Counted from the first letter of the stretch, positions 1 to 8,390 are shown. The stretch: 64,000 bases of DNA from Flavobacterium chungbukense (GCF_020805785.1 NZ_JAJGZV010000001.1:1054001-1118000), one strand, 5' to 3'. Numbers and translations are program-made. The notes: a model not told the origin generated them from the sequence alone.

Positions 1-1084
1 TTTCACTTAATAAAATCTCACCGTCCAGCTGAATGGGGCTTCTGGTGGTTACCAAAGTTTCGCCTTCAGTATTTTTTACGGTTTGTTTCAGTTGTAATTC
101 ATTTACAAAAGGCTGATTATCCAGTTCTTCGTAATTGAAAACTTTTCCGCACCAAATGCCTTCTTTTTGCAATATTTCAATCCAATAATCAGATGTTTGG
201 GTTTGAATTCTTTCACTCAAAATCGTTCTGATTTCGTCCCGTTTTTCAAACCAAAGATGTTTGTCAGCGAAAGCGTTTAAATCCAAACCTAACGTTTTTC
301 CAATGAAAAGTAAATCACCCATTGCAAGAGATAAAAAGCCGTCTTGCGTTTGATAAACTCCATAAGGAGCACTCAGAAAAGCATGTGCACTTCCTTTAAT
401 ATCGCCACGTTCAGGCAATTGACCGCCATCATTTAGGAAAGAAGTAATCGCTTCAAATTGTACATCTAGTATAGATTCTAACAAACTAACTTCAACTAAA
501 ACGCCTTTTTTAGTTTTAGCTCTTTTTAAAAGCGCGGCCAAAATTCCTTGTACAAAATGATTTCCGCACATTAAATCGGCTACAGCCAAACCAAAAGGAA
601 CTGGACCTTGACTTTTGCGTCCGCTTAACCAGCTTAATCCAGAAAGCGATTGTAACAATAAATCTTGTCCCGGTTTTTTTGCCCATGGACCTTCATTTCC
701 GTAACCTGTAATCGTTCCGTAAATAATCTGCGGATTTATAGAAAGCGCATTTTCAAAATCTAATCCGATTTTTTCCATCACTCCAGGTCTGAAATTATGC
801 GTCATAATATCCGCCTTTTCGATTAGTTTTTTGATTAAAACCAAATCGTCTGGATTTTTTAAATCGGCTGCAAAAGATTCTTTATTTCGGTTTATGGTAT
901 GAAAAAGCAAACTGCTATCGTCTACAAATAAATCTTTGATGCTCAATTGTCTGCAAGCTTCCCCTTTTACAGGACGTTCGATTTTGATAACGCGTGCGCC
1001 CAAATCGGCTAGTTTTAATCCAGCTGAAGGTCCTGCTAAAAACTGGCAGAATTCCAGAACAACTAATCCTTCTAAAGGTCTCAT
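1..1084 (-). CDS. CoA-transferase family III (CaiB/BaiF), C-terminus beyond window
   Basis: Read leftward from the ATG at 1084, the frame stays open to the window edge, so about 361 residues are present and the C-terminus is missing. The N-terminus MRPLEGLVVLEFCQFLAGP, then LADLGARVIKIERP and the stretch reading NRNKESFAADLKNP, are the usual family III CoA-transferase landmarks; the Asp expected as catalytic residue lies in the segment GLAVADLMCGNH (family knowledge). Such enzymes move CoA between carboxylic acids in the cytoplasm; the substrate is not evident. Its ATG overlaps the TGA of the upstream substrate-binding-like gene by 4 bp, so the two are probably translationally coupled and share the promoter near 2300. 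The pair is divergent from sugar-acid catabolic genes, which suggests but does not show a role with a sugar-derived acid. Confidence 0.88.
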   Translation of the reverse strand, partial: MRPLEGLVVLEFCQFLAGPSAGLKLADLGARVIKIERPVKGEACRQLSIKDLFVDDSSLLFHTINRNKESFAADLKNPDDLVLIKKLIEKADIMTHNFRPGVMEKIGLDFENALSINPQIIYGTITGYGNEGPWAKKPGQDLLLQSLSGLSWLSGRKSQGPVPFGLAVADLMCGNHFVQGILAALLKRAKTKKGVLVEVSLLESILDVQFEAITSFLNDGGQLPERGDIKGSAHAFLSAPYGVYQTQDGFLSLAMGDLLFIGKTLGLDLNAFADKHLWFEKRDEIRTILSERIQTQTSDYWIEILQKEGIWCGKVFNYEELDNQPFVNELQLKQTVKNTEGETLVTTRSPIQLDGEILLSE

Positions 1085-2229
1085 ACGGTCTGGATTTTTA
1101 GAGATTCCGCGTAAAGCGAATTCATTTCTTCCAATACTTTTAATTCGTCTCCACCATTCATCAAATAATTACTAACCACATCTCCAGCATGATCTTGGAA
1201 ATACATGTGACCGTAATATCTTGGACGAAGGAAAGCACGCTCTAAAGCTGGCAACGTATTTTTAAAATAATCGTGCGTTACACCATTTATTCTTTCGCTT
1301 TTCCAAGCTTGTAAATGTCCTGGCTGACCGCCGTTATCGGTATAGATATTCTGCTGAACTTGTGATGAACAAGTAAATTCAGCGTATTTTATGGCAGTTT
1401 CAATATGTTCGCTGAATGAAGAAACAGCCAACCCAGTTCCTCCCAAAGAAGAAATCATTGGATTCTCATTCAGTTTTACTAAATCATAAAAATGTAAAAG
1501 GTTTTTGCTGTAGCCAATGCGAGAATAATTAGAATAACCGTAAGCAAAAGGGCAATACGCGATCTCGTCTGAATTGACCATTGCTTCGTAAACTTGAATT
1601 GGATTACGGTTAAAGTTTGCTGGATCAATCAACTGCGCTAGTTCTCTAAACATTTGAAGCGCTTTGATTCCTGTAGTTTCAGAAATCACTTTTTCTTCCG
1701 AAAGAAAAGGAGCTTCGCCTAAACTGCAGCAAAACATATAAAAACTCATTAAAACATCTACCGGAATTCCAGCAAAAGCGACTAAACCTTTTTTCGCTAA
1801 AGCCAATAAATCCTCGTAGGTTTTGGGAACTTCTAAATTATTTTTTTCTAAAATATCCAAGCGGGCAGAAGCTACCGGAGTTGCGGCATCGATTGGAAGT
1901 GCCCATAATTTGTCGTGAAAAACATAACTTCCGTATGACTTTCCAACGGTATTACTTTCTTGATCTTTAATATATTCGTTTGATAAATAATCAGATAAGG
2001 GAAGAATCGCTTTGGTTTGCGCTCCAAAACCTGTCCAAGGATGATCAATTACCAATAAATCAAATCTTTTGGCTAGGTCTTCGATAGAAGCATCGGCAAA
2101 TTCTTGTAAACTTCTTTTCTCCCAAGAAATTTCAACATCAGGATGTAGTTCAGTAAAACGCTGCGATGTAGCAACCATTGGAAGCAAACCTCTTGTATGA
2201 TTCCAAGTTATGCCCTTTAATTTTATCAT
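1081..2229 (-). CDS. Substrate-binding-protein-like (ABC sugar SBP fold), no signal peptide
   Basis: About 382 residues with the look of a type 1 extracellular sugar-binding protein (TSQRFTELHPDVEISWEKRS near the N-terminus; later GIPVDVLMSFYMFCCSLGEAPF and YADNGGQPGH-like TDNGGQPGH). I start it at the ATG at 2229 (MIKLKGITWNHTRG). The frame runs upstream to a TTG at 2289, but that codon coincides with the inferred transcription start of the promoter at 2293-2322, so it cannot sensibly be used. From 2229 there is no signal peptide or lipobox, and no ABC permease or ATPase is nearby, so a cytoplasmic ligand-binding or sensory role is more plausible than transport (inference). It overlaps the CoA-transferase by 4 bp. 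Confidence 0.72.
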   Translation of the reverse strand: MIKLKGITWNHTRGLLPMVATSQRFTELHPDVEISWEKRSLQEFADASIEDLAKRFDLLVIDHPWTGFGAQTKAILPLSDYLSNEYIKDQESNTVGKSYGSYVFHDKLWALPIDAATPVASARLDILEKNNLEVPKTYEDLLALAKKGLVAFAGIPVDVLMSFYMFCCSLGEAPFLSEEKVISETTGIKALQMFRELAQLIDPANFNRNPIQVYEAMVNSDEIAYCPFAYGYSNYSRIGYSKNLLHFYDLVKLNENPMISSLGGTGLAVSSFSEHIETAIKYAEFTCSSQVQQNIYTDNGGQPGHLQAWKSERINGVTHDYFKNTLPALERAFLRPRYYGHMYFQDHAGDVVSNYLMNGGDELKVLEEMNSLYAESLKIQTV

Positions 2230-2292
2230 TTTTGTATAGGAATTTTTGAGTAGTGAAATCGATTGAAATAATAAATGTAAAAAATACAATTA

Positions 2293-2322
2293 CAAAAGTA
2301 GGAATAAGATTTAAATGCGCAA
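2293..2322 (-). promoter_or_regulatory. Bacteroidota-type promoter for the leftward pair
   Basis: On the minus strand, TTG (2322-2320) is followed after exactly 19 bases by TACTTTTG (2300-2293). This is an exact fit to the TTG-N19-TAnnTTTG sigma-ABfr consensus. Transcription would start around 2286, leaving a leader of about 55 bases before the ATG at 2229. Confidence 0.7.
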
Positions 2323-2475
2323 GAAATCCTTTCTTTTTAAGAAATCTTTTTTACATAAATCGATAATTAGTGATATAATTTTTACAAAGCGTCTAAAAAT
2401 TGTTATAAAAATTTAAAGTTTAGTCATTTTAAGAAGAGGAAAACGAAATATATCTCGGATATTAATTTTTAAAAA

Positions 2476-2505
2476 GTATTTTTGTAATTGTATTTTTTAC
2501 ATTTA
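2476..2505 (+). promoter_or_regulatory. Candidate promoter/operator for the FAH gene, inverted copy of 2271-2300
   Basis: TATTTTTG (2477-2484) fits the -7 consensus; the -33 position holds only TCG. The 22 bases following the -7 box are identical to those following the -7 box of the leftward promoter, so 2476-2505 and 2271-2300 form a 30-base inverted pair with two or so mismatches, all inside or before the -7 box. The shared part contains TGTAA-N9-TTACA half-sites. A common regulator acting just downstream of both start sites is a reasonable inference. Confidence 0.5.
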
Positions 2506-2530
2506 TTAATTTTGCTTTGTTTTTTTGATG

Positions 2531-2568
2531 AATTTCGAAATTGAAAAAAGCAGAATTATCGCGATAAT
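2531..2568. promoter_or_regulatory. Two perfect palindromes in the leader of the FAH gene
   Basis: AATTTCGAAATT (2531-2542) and ATTATCGCGATAAT (2555-2568) are exact palindromes 12 bases apart, in the 5' leader expected from the 2477 -7 box. They may be operator half-pairs; no regulator gene is adjacent. The rest of 2323-2475 shows no gene or clear motif. Confidence 0.3.
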
Positions 2569-2628
2569 ATACAATTGGTGAACTCATTTCATCTGAAAAA
2601 ATAAACTAACAACTAAAAATATACGATT

Positions 2629-3483
2629 ATGAAATTAATACGTTTTGGAGAAATCGGAAAAGAGAAACCTGGAGTTTTGATTGGAGAAAAGAGATATGAT
2701 GTTTCTTCGATTGTAACCGATTTTAACGAAAGTTTCTTTGAAGAAAACGGATTAGAAAAATTAGAAAAAGCATTAGAAAGTAATCCGTCTTTGCCAGAAG
2801 TTGATGCTTCAGTTCGTTTGGGTTCGCCAGTGGCAAGACCTTCAAAAATTATCTGCATTGGATTGAATTATATTGATCACTGTAAAGAAACAAATGCTCC
2901 GATTCCGACAGAACCTATTATTTTCTTTAAATCAACAACTTCTTTGTGCGGACCAAACGACGATTTGATTATTCCAAAGAATAGCGAAAAAACAGACTGG
3001 GAAGTAGAATTGGCTTTCGTTGTTGGAAAAAAAGCAAGTTATGTTGAAGAAGCTGAAGCTTTAGATTACGTTGCTGGTTATGCTTTATTGAATGATTACA
3101 GTGAAAGAGCTTTTCAATTGGAACGTGGAGGACAATGGGCGAAAGGAAAAGGAAGCGATACTTTTGCACCTCTTGGACCATTTTTGGCTACAAAAGATGA
3201 AATCGAAGATGTTGATAATTTAAAGATGTGGCTGACGGTAAATGGTAAAAAGTACCAAGATAGCAACACCTTAAATCTAGTTTTCAAAATTCCTTATTTG
3301 GTTCATTATTTAAGTCAGTTTATGACTTTGCTTCCAGGCGATATTATCAGTACGGGAACGCCTCCGGGAGTTGGTTTAGGAATCAAACCAGATCCGATTT
3401 ACATTAAAGCGGGCGATGTTGTTGAATTAGGAATTGAAGGTTTAGGAACAAGCAAACAGAAGGCTGTAGCATATCAAAAATAA
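2629..3483 (+). CDS. Fumarylacetoacetate hydrolase family protein, probable 2,4-diketo-3-deoxy-sugar-acid hydrolase
   Basis: A 284-residue cytoplasmic protein with the FAH fold. ICIGLNYIDHCKETN opens the catalytic domain, DWEVELAFVVG supplies acidic metal ligands, and ALLNDYSERAFQLERGGQWAKGKG with SDTFAPLGPF is the usual substrate-pocket segment; GDIISTGTPPGVG near the C-terminus is diagnostic. Family members cleave diketo acids. Next to a fucose-dehydrogenase-like SDR and a lactonase-like amidohydrolase, the likely reaction is hydrolysis of 2,4-diketo-3-deoxy-L-fuconate or -rhamnonate to pyruvate and L-lactate (inference). Ureidoglycolate lyase is the common misannotation. The alcohol dehydrogenase starts 18 bases downstream, so the two are cotranscribed. 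Confidence 0.85.
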   Translation: MKLIRFGEIGKEKPGVLIGEKRYDVSSIVTDFNESFFEENGLEKLEKALESNPSLPEVDASVRLGSPVARPSKIICIGLNYIDHCKETNAPIPTEPIIFFKSTTSLCGPNDDLIIPKNSEKTDWEVELAFVVGKKASYVEEAEALDYVAGYALLNDYSERAFQLERGGQWAKGKGSDTFAPLGPFLATKDEIEDVDNLKMWLTVNGKKYQDSNTLNLVFKIPYLVHYLSQFMTLLPGDIISTGTPPGVGLGIKPDPIYIKAGDVVELGIEGLGTSKQKAVAYQK

Positions 3484-3501
3484 AAATTAAGAAAGTATAA
3501 A

Positions 3502-4515
3502 ATGAAATATATTGTTTGCGAAAAACCGCAGGAATTTCTACTAAAAGAAACCAGTATTCCAGAACCAAAAGAGGGGGAAGTTTTATTGAAAATTAAAAGA
3601 ATCGGAATCTGCGGAACTGATATTCACGCTTTTGGCGGAACTCAACCATATTTTGAATATCCAAGAATTTTAGGCCACGAATTGGCTGCAGAATATGTAA
3701 AAGGAAATGCTCTAGGTTTCAAGCCGGGAGATAAAGTAACGTTTATTCCGTATTTCAATTGTGGAAAATGTGTTGCGTGTCGAAACGGATTGACAAACTG
3801 CTGTGTAAATATCAAAGTTTTCGGAGTTCATATTGATGGCGGAATGGCTGAATATGTTTCGATTCCAGAACAATATTTACTTCACGGTCAAGGTTTAGAT
3901 TATGATGAATTGGCCTTGGTTGAACCGTTGGCAATTGCAGCGCACGGAGTTAGAAGAGCAGCAGTAAAACCAACGGACACCGTTTTGGTAATGGGAGCAG
4001 GACCAATCGGAATTGGTTTGATTCAGTTTGCTAAAATTGCAGGAGCAAAAGTAATTGTAATGGATATCAACGATTACAGATTAAACTTCTGTAAAACAGA
4101 ACTAAACGCAGACGAAACAATTAATCCGTTAAACGATGATGTTGCGCAAAAGTTAGCTGAATTGACAAACGGTGACATGGCAAACGTGGTTATTGATGCA
4201 ACTGGGAATCAGAAAGTGATGAACAGCGCTTTTAATTATATTTCGCATGGTGGAAGATTTGTTTTGGTTGGACTTCAAAAAGGGGAATTAAGTTTCAGTC
4301 ACCCAGATTTCCACAAAAGAGAATCGACTTTAATGAGCAGTAGAAATGCAACAATTGAAGATTTCGAATATGTAATGAAATGTTTGAAAGAAGGAAAAAT
4401 CGATCCGAAAAAATACATCACACATAGAACAAGTTTTTCTGAAATGATTACTGATTTTGGTAACTTAATTGATCCGAAGAATAATGTGATTAAGGCGTTG
4501 ATTGAAATAGACTAA
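3502..4515 (+). CDS. Zinc-dependent alcohol/polyol dehydrogenase (MDR family)
   Basis: A 337-residue medium-chain dehydrogenase. Catalytic zinc ligands are visible as Cys37 (GICGTD) and His59-Glu60 (LGHE); the structural zinc loop is CGKCVACRNGLTNC. The Rossmann motif is VMGAGPIGIGL, and the Asp in VIVMDINDYR predicts NAD preference. It resembles L-galactonate- and sorbitol-type dehydrogenases. In this cluster it probably oxidises a deoxy-sugar acid or keto-deoxy acid to feed the diketo-acid hydrolase just upstream; the exact substrate is not readable. A 346-base repeat-filled gap separates it from the SDR gene. Confidence 0.85.
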   Translation: MKYIVCEKPQEFLLKETSIPEPKEGEVLLKIKRIGICGTDIHAFGGTQPYFEYPRILGHELAAEYVKGNALGFKPGDKVTFIPYFNCGKCVACRNGLTNCCVNIKVFGVHIDGGMAEYVSIPEQYLLHGQGLDYDELALVEPLAIAAHGVRRAAVKPTDTVLVMGAGPIGIGLIQFAKIAGAKVIVMDINDYRLNFCKTELNADETINPLNDDVAQKLAELTNGDMANVVIDATGNQKVMNSAFNYISHGGRFVLVGLQKGELSFSHPDFHKRESTLMSSRNATIEDFEYVMKCLKEGKIDPKKYITHRTSFSEMITDFGNLIDPKNNVIKALIEID

Positions 4516-4546
4516 AAGTATATTTAAAAGAAGTTTTACGTAACAG

Positions 4547-4680
4547 TTTGTCATTCCGAGGAACGAGACCCGAGCGATAGCGAACAGGCGAAGCAAATCT
4601 CCGCAAGAAACTCAACAAAGATTGGCGAATTTCTTGATGGAGCTACTCGTGGAGATTTCTCCTTCGTCGAAATGACAAAA
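4547..4680. repeat. Imperfect inverted repeat, 'TTTGTCATTTCGA' family, copy 1
   Basis: Left arm begins TTTGTCATTCCGAGGAACGA, right arm ends CCTTCGTCGAAATGACAAAA, enclosing words such as CAAAGATTGGCGA. The same family recurs near 16620, 19178, 22448, 31090 and 49969, always between genes. It could form a long RNA hairpin after the dehydrogenase gene. Confidence 0.8.
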
Positions 4681-4697
4681 ATGCTGCAAAAATATTG

Positions 4698-4834
4698 AAC
4701 ACATAAAAACATAGATTTTTATTGTTTGTAAAAGAGAATAAAAAAGAAACTAGTTTCTTAACACATAGCTATGTGTGTTAATGTAAGTGAAACGCCTTTT
4801 ATTAAGTTTTAAAAATCTATGTTTCTATGTGTTT
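4698..4834. repeat. Nested inverted repeats between the dehydrogenase and SDR genes
   Basis: Arms 4698-4720 and 4811-4833 match at 22 of 23 positions as an inverted pair (AACACATAAAAACATAG at the left). Between them lie two perfect 16-bp palindromes, AAGAAACTAGTTTCTT (4744-4759) and ACACATAGCTATGTGT (4761-4776). Together with the repeat at 4547 this fills the spacer. Confidence 0.75.
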
Positions 4835-4861
4835 AAAAATAAATCTCAAATACCCACAAAA

Positions 4862-5659
4862 ATGGATTTAAACTTAAAAAATAAAATAGTTGTCGTTTCT
4901 GGCTCTGCTGGAAAAGAAGGCAGTATTGGAGAAACAATCGTAAATAGATTGGCAGATGAAGGCGCAATCCCGGTTTTAGTTGACAGAAACGCAAGAGGTT
5001 TCGAATACGCAGAAAGACTTCAAAAAAGAGGCGTTAATTCCTTATTTGTTCAGACTGATGTAACCGATCCTGTTGCAATAGAAAATGCTGTAAAAGTAAT
5101 CGGAGCTAAGTACGGACGAATTGATGCCATCATTAATAATGTTGGCGTGAACGACGGTGCAGGATTAGATTCTAGCTACGAAGATTTTATGAACTCTTTG
5201 AAATTGAATGTAGTGAGTTATTTTCTTTTAGCTAAATATTCACTTCCGTACTTAAAAGAATCAAAAGGAAATATTTTGAATATTGGTTCAAAAGTGGCTT
5301 TAACTGGACAGGGCGGAACTTCAGGTTACGCTGCTGCGAAAGGAGGCGTTTTAGGCTTAACAAGAGAATGGGCGGTAGATTTGATTCAATACGGAATCCG
5401 TTCTAATGCGATTATTATTGCAGAAAGTTATACACCTGCGTATGAAGATTGGATTAAAACATTGCCAGATGGTGAAACTGTTTTGAATAAAATTAATAAA
5501 AGCATTCCGCTAGAAAGTAGAATGACGAAAACAGAAGAAATTGCAGATACAGCGCTTTTCGTCATTTCAGAAAAATCATCGCATACTACAGGACAATTTG
5601 TTTTTGTGGATGGAGGTTACGTACATTTAGACCGCGCTTTAATCAGCGATGTTAACTAA
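4862..5659 (+). CDS. SDR oxidoreductase, probable L-fucose dehydrogenase
   Basis: I start at the ATG at 4862 (MDLNLKNKIVVVSGSAG); the frame runs back to a GTG at 4787 inside the spacer repeat, which adds residues unlike any SDR. The 265-residue protein has the cofactor segment VVSGSAGKEGSIGE, NNVG in place of the classic NNAG, and the catalytic set Ser143, Tyr156 and Lys160. The ending DGGYVHLDRAL is typical of proteins annotated as L-fucose dehydrogenase in Bacteroidota (recollection, not a search). It would oxidise L-fucose to the lactone, or a 2-keto-3-deoxy acid in the same route. The lactonase-like gene follows after 6 bases. Confidence 0.8.
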   Translation: MDLNLKNKIVVVSGSAGKEGSIGETIVNRLADEGAIPVLVDRNARGFEYAERLQKRGVNSLFVQTDVTDPVAIENAVKVIGAKYGRIDAIINNVGVNDGAGLDSSYEDFMNSLKLNVVSYFLLAKYSLPYLKESKGNILNIGSKVALTGQGGTSGYAAAKGGVLGLTREWAVDLIQYGIRSNAIIIAESYTPAYEDWIKTLPDGETVLNKINKSIPLESRMTKTEEIADTALFVISEKSSHTTGQFVFVDGGYVHLDRALISDVN

Positions 5660-5665
5660 GAAATT

Positions 5666-6502
5666 ATGAGTAAAAGAATAGATTCCCATCAGCATTTTTG
5701 GAAGTTTGATCCCGTTCGAGACAGCTGGATCGACGAAACCATGCAGAATATCCAAAGAGATTTTCTTCCTGAAGATTTACAGCCATTATTAAATGCTAAC
5801 GAGTTTGAAGGTTGTGTTGCGGTTCAAGCAAGCCAATCGGAAGAAGAAACCCATTTTTTATTGGATTTGGCTTCTAAAAATGATTTCATAAAAGGAGTTG
5901 TGGGCTGGGTAGATTTGCGAAATGAGAATATTGAAGAACGTTTGCAATTCTTTTCAGATCAAAAAAAACTGAAAGGTTTTAGACATGTTGTGCAAGGCGA
6001 AGCAGATGATTTTATGTATGGAACAGAATTCAGAAATGGAATTCAAGCTTTAAAGCCATTTAATTATACTTATGATATTCTGATTTTCGAACATCAATTA
6101 CCAGCAGCAATAAGTTTGGTAAAAGATTTTCCAAATCAAAAGTTTGTAATCGATCATATTGCCAAACCAGATATCAAATCAGAAACTATTTATACTTGGA
6201 AAAGTGGCATTGAAGAAATTGCAAAACATGATAATGTTTGGTGTAAAATCTCGGGAATGGTCACAGAAGCCGATTGGAAAAACTGGAAGCCAGAAGATTT
6301 AAAACCATATTTAGATGTGATTTTTGAAAATTTTTCAGTTGACAAATTAATGTTCGGTTCAGACTGGCCAGTTCTTAATGTTGCTTCAGATTATAACGAG
6401 GTTGTAAAAACTTTAGAAGATTATATTTCGAAGTATTCTATTGAAGACCAGAATAAGATTTGGTTTGAGAATGCGAATGAGTTTTATAAACTAAATAGCT
6501 AG
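5666..6502 (+). CDS. Amidohydrolase family 2, probable L-fucono-/L-rhamnono-lactonase
   Basis: A 278-residue TIM-barrel amidohydrolase. The N-terminal metal motif is DSHQHFW with His8 and His10; the C-terminal LMFGSDWPVLN carries the conserved Asp. Proteins of this type near deoxy-sugar dehydrogenases open the aldonolactone, which matches the SDR gene 6 bases upstream. No signal peptide, so cytoplasmic. It closes the rightward run; the spacer after it holds a large nested hairpin and then a convergent GH28 gene. Confidence 0.83.
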   Translation: MSKRIDSHQHFWKFDPVRDSWIDETMQNIQRDFLPEDLQPLLNANEFEGCVAVQASQSEEETHFLLDLASKNDFIKGVVGWVDLRNENIEERLQFFSDQKKLKGFRHVVQGEADDFMYGTEFRNGIQALKPFNYTYDILIFEHQLPAAISLVKDFPNQKFVIDHIAKPDIKSETIYTWKSGIEEIAKHDNVWCKISGMVTEADWKNWKPEDLKPYLDVIFENFSVDKLMFGSDWPVLNVASDYNEVVKTLEDYISKYSIEDQNKIWFENANEFYKLNS

Positions 6503-6513
6503 TTTTTTTTCTA

Positions 6514-6667
6514 AACCATATAAGTGATATAAGTTCATTTAATAAAAATGCGATAAAAAAACTCGCAAAGACGCCAAGTTGCTAAGAAAATAAAACTTTG
6601 CGACTTGGCGTCTTTGCGAGAACTATTTAAGAACCAGCTAAATTGAACTTATATCACTTATATGGTT
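6514..6667. repeat. Nested inverted repeat between convergent genes, probable bidirectional terminator
   Basis: Outer arms 6514-6537 and 6644-6667 are a perfect 24-bp inverted pair beginning AACCATATAAGTGATATAAG. Inner arms 6562-6582 and 6600-6620 (CTCGCAAAGACGCCAAG at the left) match at 20 of 21 positions. The whole gap between a rightward and a leftward stop codon is this structure. The outer arm family recurs at 25907, 36097 and 50092. Confidence 0.85.
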
Positions 6668-6676
6668 CAAAAAAAA

Positions 6677-8353
6677 TTAAAATTTCACCGCTTTTTTAGG
6701 AACGTTTTTATCAATAGTAGTCGTCTTAGAAAAATTAGCTGAAGAACCGCTTAAGTCAATATTCTTACTCGCTTCACCATTAATCGTAATTGCATTTGAT
6801 GAAGAAGGGTTAAATTCGATATTTTTAAGCGAGAGGTTTTTAGTATTGTAAATTTCGAAGGCATTTTTAGCTTCAATATCCAATTGTGCGTTGCTGATTT
6901 TAATTCCGTTAGCATCAATTATAGAAAATCCTTTTTGTGCTTTAGCAATTAGGTTTGTGATTTCAATATTTTCTAAATTCATTTCAGGAAGACCTTGTAA
7001 AAATACCGCTTGTTGAGCGCCTTTAATAGTGATGTTTTTAATCGAAATGTTTTTAAACTGAGGAGTTTCAACTGTTACAGGCATTGCCTTGTTGACAACT
7101 TTGTCTCCGCCTTCTTCTAATGTTTCGGCAATCGATTTGCCTCCGTAATATAAATTAAAAGAGATAGCCTGCGATGGAATATCAGTCATAAACACATCCG
7201 AAATAAAAATGTTTTCTACAACACCGCCTCTTCCTCTGGCACTTTTAAAACGCAGCCCTACATCGGTTCCCATAAAAGTACAGTTTGATACGTGCAGGTT
7301 TTTGACACCACCGGACATTTCACTTCCAACCGTAACACCGCCGTGACCATGATACACAATATTGTTTCTTACAATTATATTTTCGCAAGGAACACCTCTT
7401 TCGCGTCCGTCTTTATCTTTCCCTGATTTAATGCAGATTGCATCATCCCCGACATCAAAACTTGAATTTTCAACCAATACATTTTTACAGCATTCAACAT
7501 CAAGACCATCTCCATTTTGAGAATACCAAGGATTACGGACACTTACATTTCGAACAATCAAATCTTCAACCATAAAAGGATGGATATTCCAAGCTGGTGA
7601 ATTTTGAAAAACAGGTCCGTCAAATAAAACTCTTTTGCTGTTTTGAATGCTTACCATTACCGGACGAAGAAAATCGTGAATCGTTTCAAATTCTTCTTTT
7701 GTTTTTAAATCTGGACGCACATTTTGATCAGCGCCTTTAGAAGCATTCATAAAAACTTCTGAAGGATACCAGCTTGTTTTGTCTTTATTTAAAACGCCTC
7801 CTCTTGCAATAATTTCTTTCCACTGGCTGTCTGTTACTTTACTTTTCTTAACCTGTCTCCATACTTCTCCAGAACCATCCCAAACTCCAGTTCCAGTAAA
7901 AGCAATGTTTTCAAGATTTTTACCATAAATAGGAGAGATGCAGCGCCAAGTATTCAAGCCTTCAAAATTGGTTTCCACTAAAGGATACAAAGTTTTGTCT
8001 GGAGAAAATTTTATCAGAGCACCTCTTTCAGCATGAAGCTCAATATTACTTTTTAATATAATCGGTCCTGTAAGCCAAATTCCGGGCGGAATAATTAGTT
8101 TTCCACCGCCCTTTTTAGAAAGCGCATCTATGGCATCGGAGAAAGCTTTTGTGTTTAAAACATAACCACCATTTACTGCTCCAAAGTCTTTTAAATTCAC
8201 ACTGTAATTTGGAATTACAGGTTCTTGGACTTCAGCCATTTTAAATTCAATATTTTTATAAGTATCAGCAGATTTTTGTGCAGAAACTGGATTGAAACTC
8301 AAAGCAAAAGAGGCGAGAGCAACACATAAAAGGGTTTTTCGGTTAGTTTTCAT
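6677..8353 (-). CDS. GH28 polygalacturonase-type glycoside hydrolase
   Basis: A 558-residue exported protein (signal MKTNRKTLLCVALASFALSF, cleavage near VSAQ). It is a parallel beta-helix with GH28 active-site motifs: NGDGLD in place of NTD, GDDAICIKSG with Asp303-Asp304, GHGGVTVGSE and RFKSARG. The insert-bearing N-terminal half with SDQWKEIIARGG-like residues is common in Bacteroidota GH28s. It hydrolyses galacturonosyl linkages in homogalacturonan or rhamnogalacturonan; exo or endo mode cannot be read. It is the only catabolic CAZyme gene here transcribed leftward and has its own promoter with a LacI-type palindrome. Confidence 0.9.
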   Translation of the reverse strand: MKTNRKTLLCVALASFALSFNPVSAQKSADTYKNIEFKMAEVQEPVIPNYSVNLKDFGAVNGGYVLNTKAFSDAIDALSKKGGGKLIIPPGIWLTGPIILKSNIELHAERGALIKFSPDKTLYPLVETNFEGLNTWRCISPIYGKNLENIAFTGTGVWDGSGEVWRQVKKSKVTDSQWKEIIARGGVLNKDKTSWYPSEVFMNASKGADQNVRPDLKTKEEFETIHDFLRPVMVSIQNSKRVLFDGPVFQNSPAWNIHPFMVEDLIVRNVSVRNPWYSQNGDGLDVECCKNVLVENSSFDVGDDAICIKSGKDKDGRERGVPCENIIVRNNIVYHGHGGVTVGSEMSGGVKNLHVSNCTFMGTDVGLRFKSARGRGGVVENIFISDVFMTDIPSQAISFNLYYGGKSIAETLEEGGDKVVNKAMPVTVETPQFKNISIKNITIKGAQQAVFLQGLPEMNLENIEITNLIAKAQKGFSIIDANGIKISNAQLDIEAKNAFEIYNTKNLSLKNIEFNPSSSNAITINGEASKNIDLSGSSANFSKTTTIDKNVPKKAVKF

Positions 8354-8390
8354 TCTTATTATATTATAGTTAGTATTTTAAGGTTCTGAG

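Noticed and set aside
2230..2289. N-terminal extension of the substrate-binding-like protein from TTG 2289, with a hydrophobic stretch that might pass as a signal peptide
   Set aside because: The TTG coincides with the inferred transcription start of the exact-consensus promoter at 2293-2322, and the ATG at 2229 gives the expected start of the conserved protein.
4787..4861. GTG-initiated extension of the SDR gene
   Set aside because: It is translated from the inverted repeat arm in the spacer and does not resemble SDR sequence; ATG 4862 starts the fold properly.
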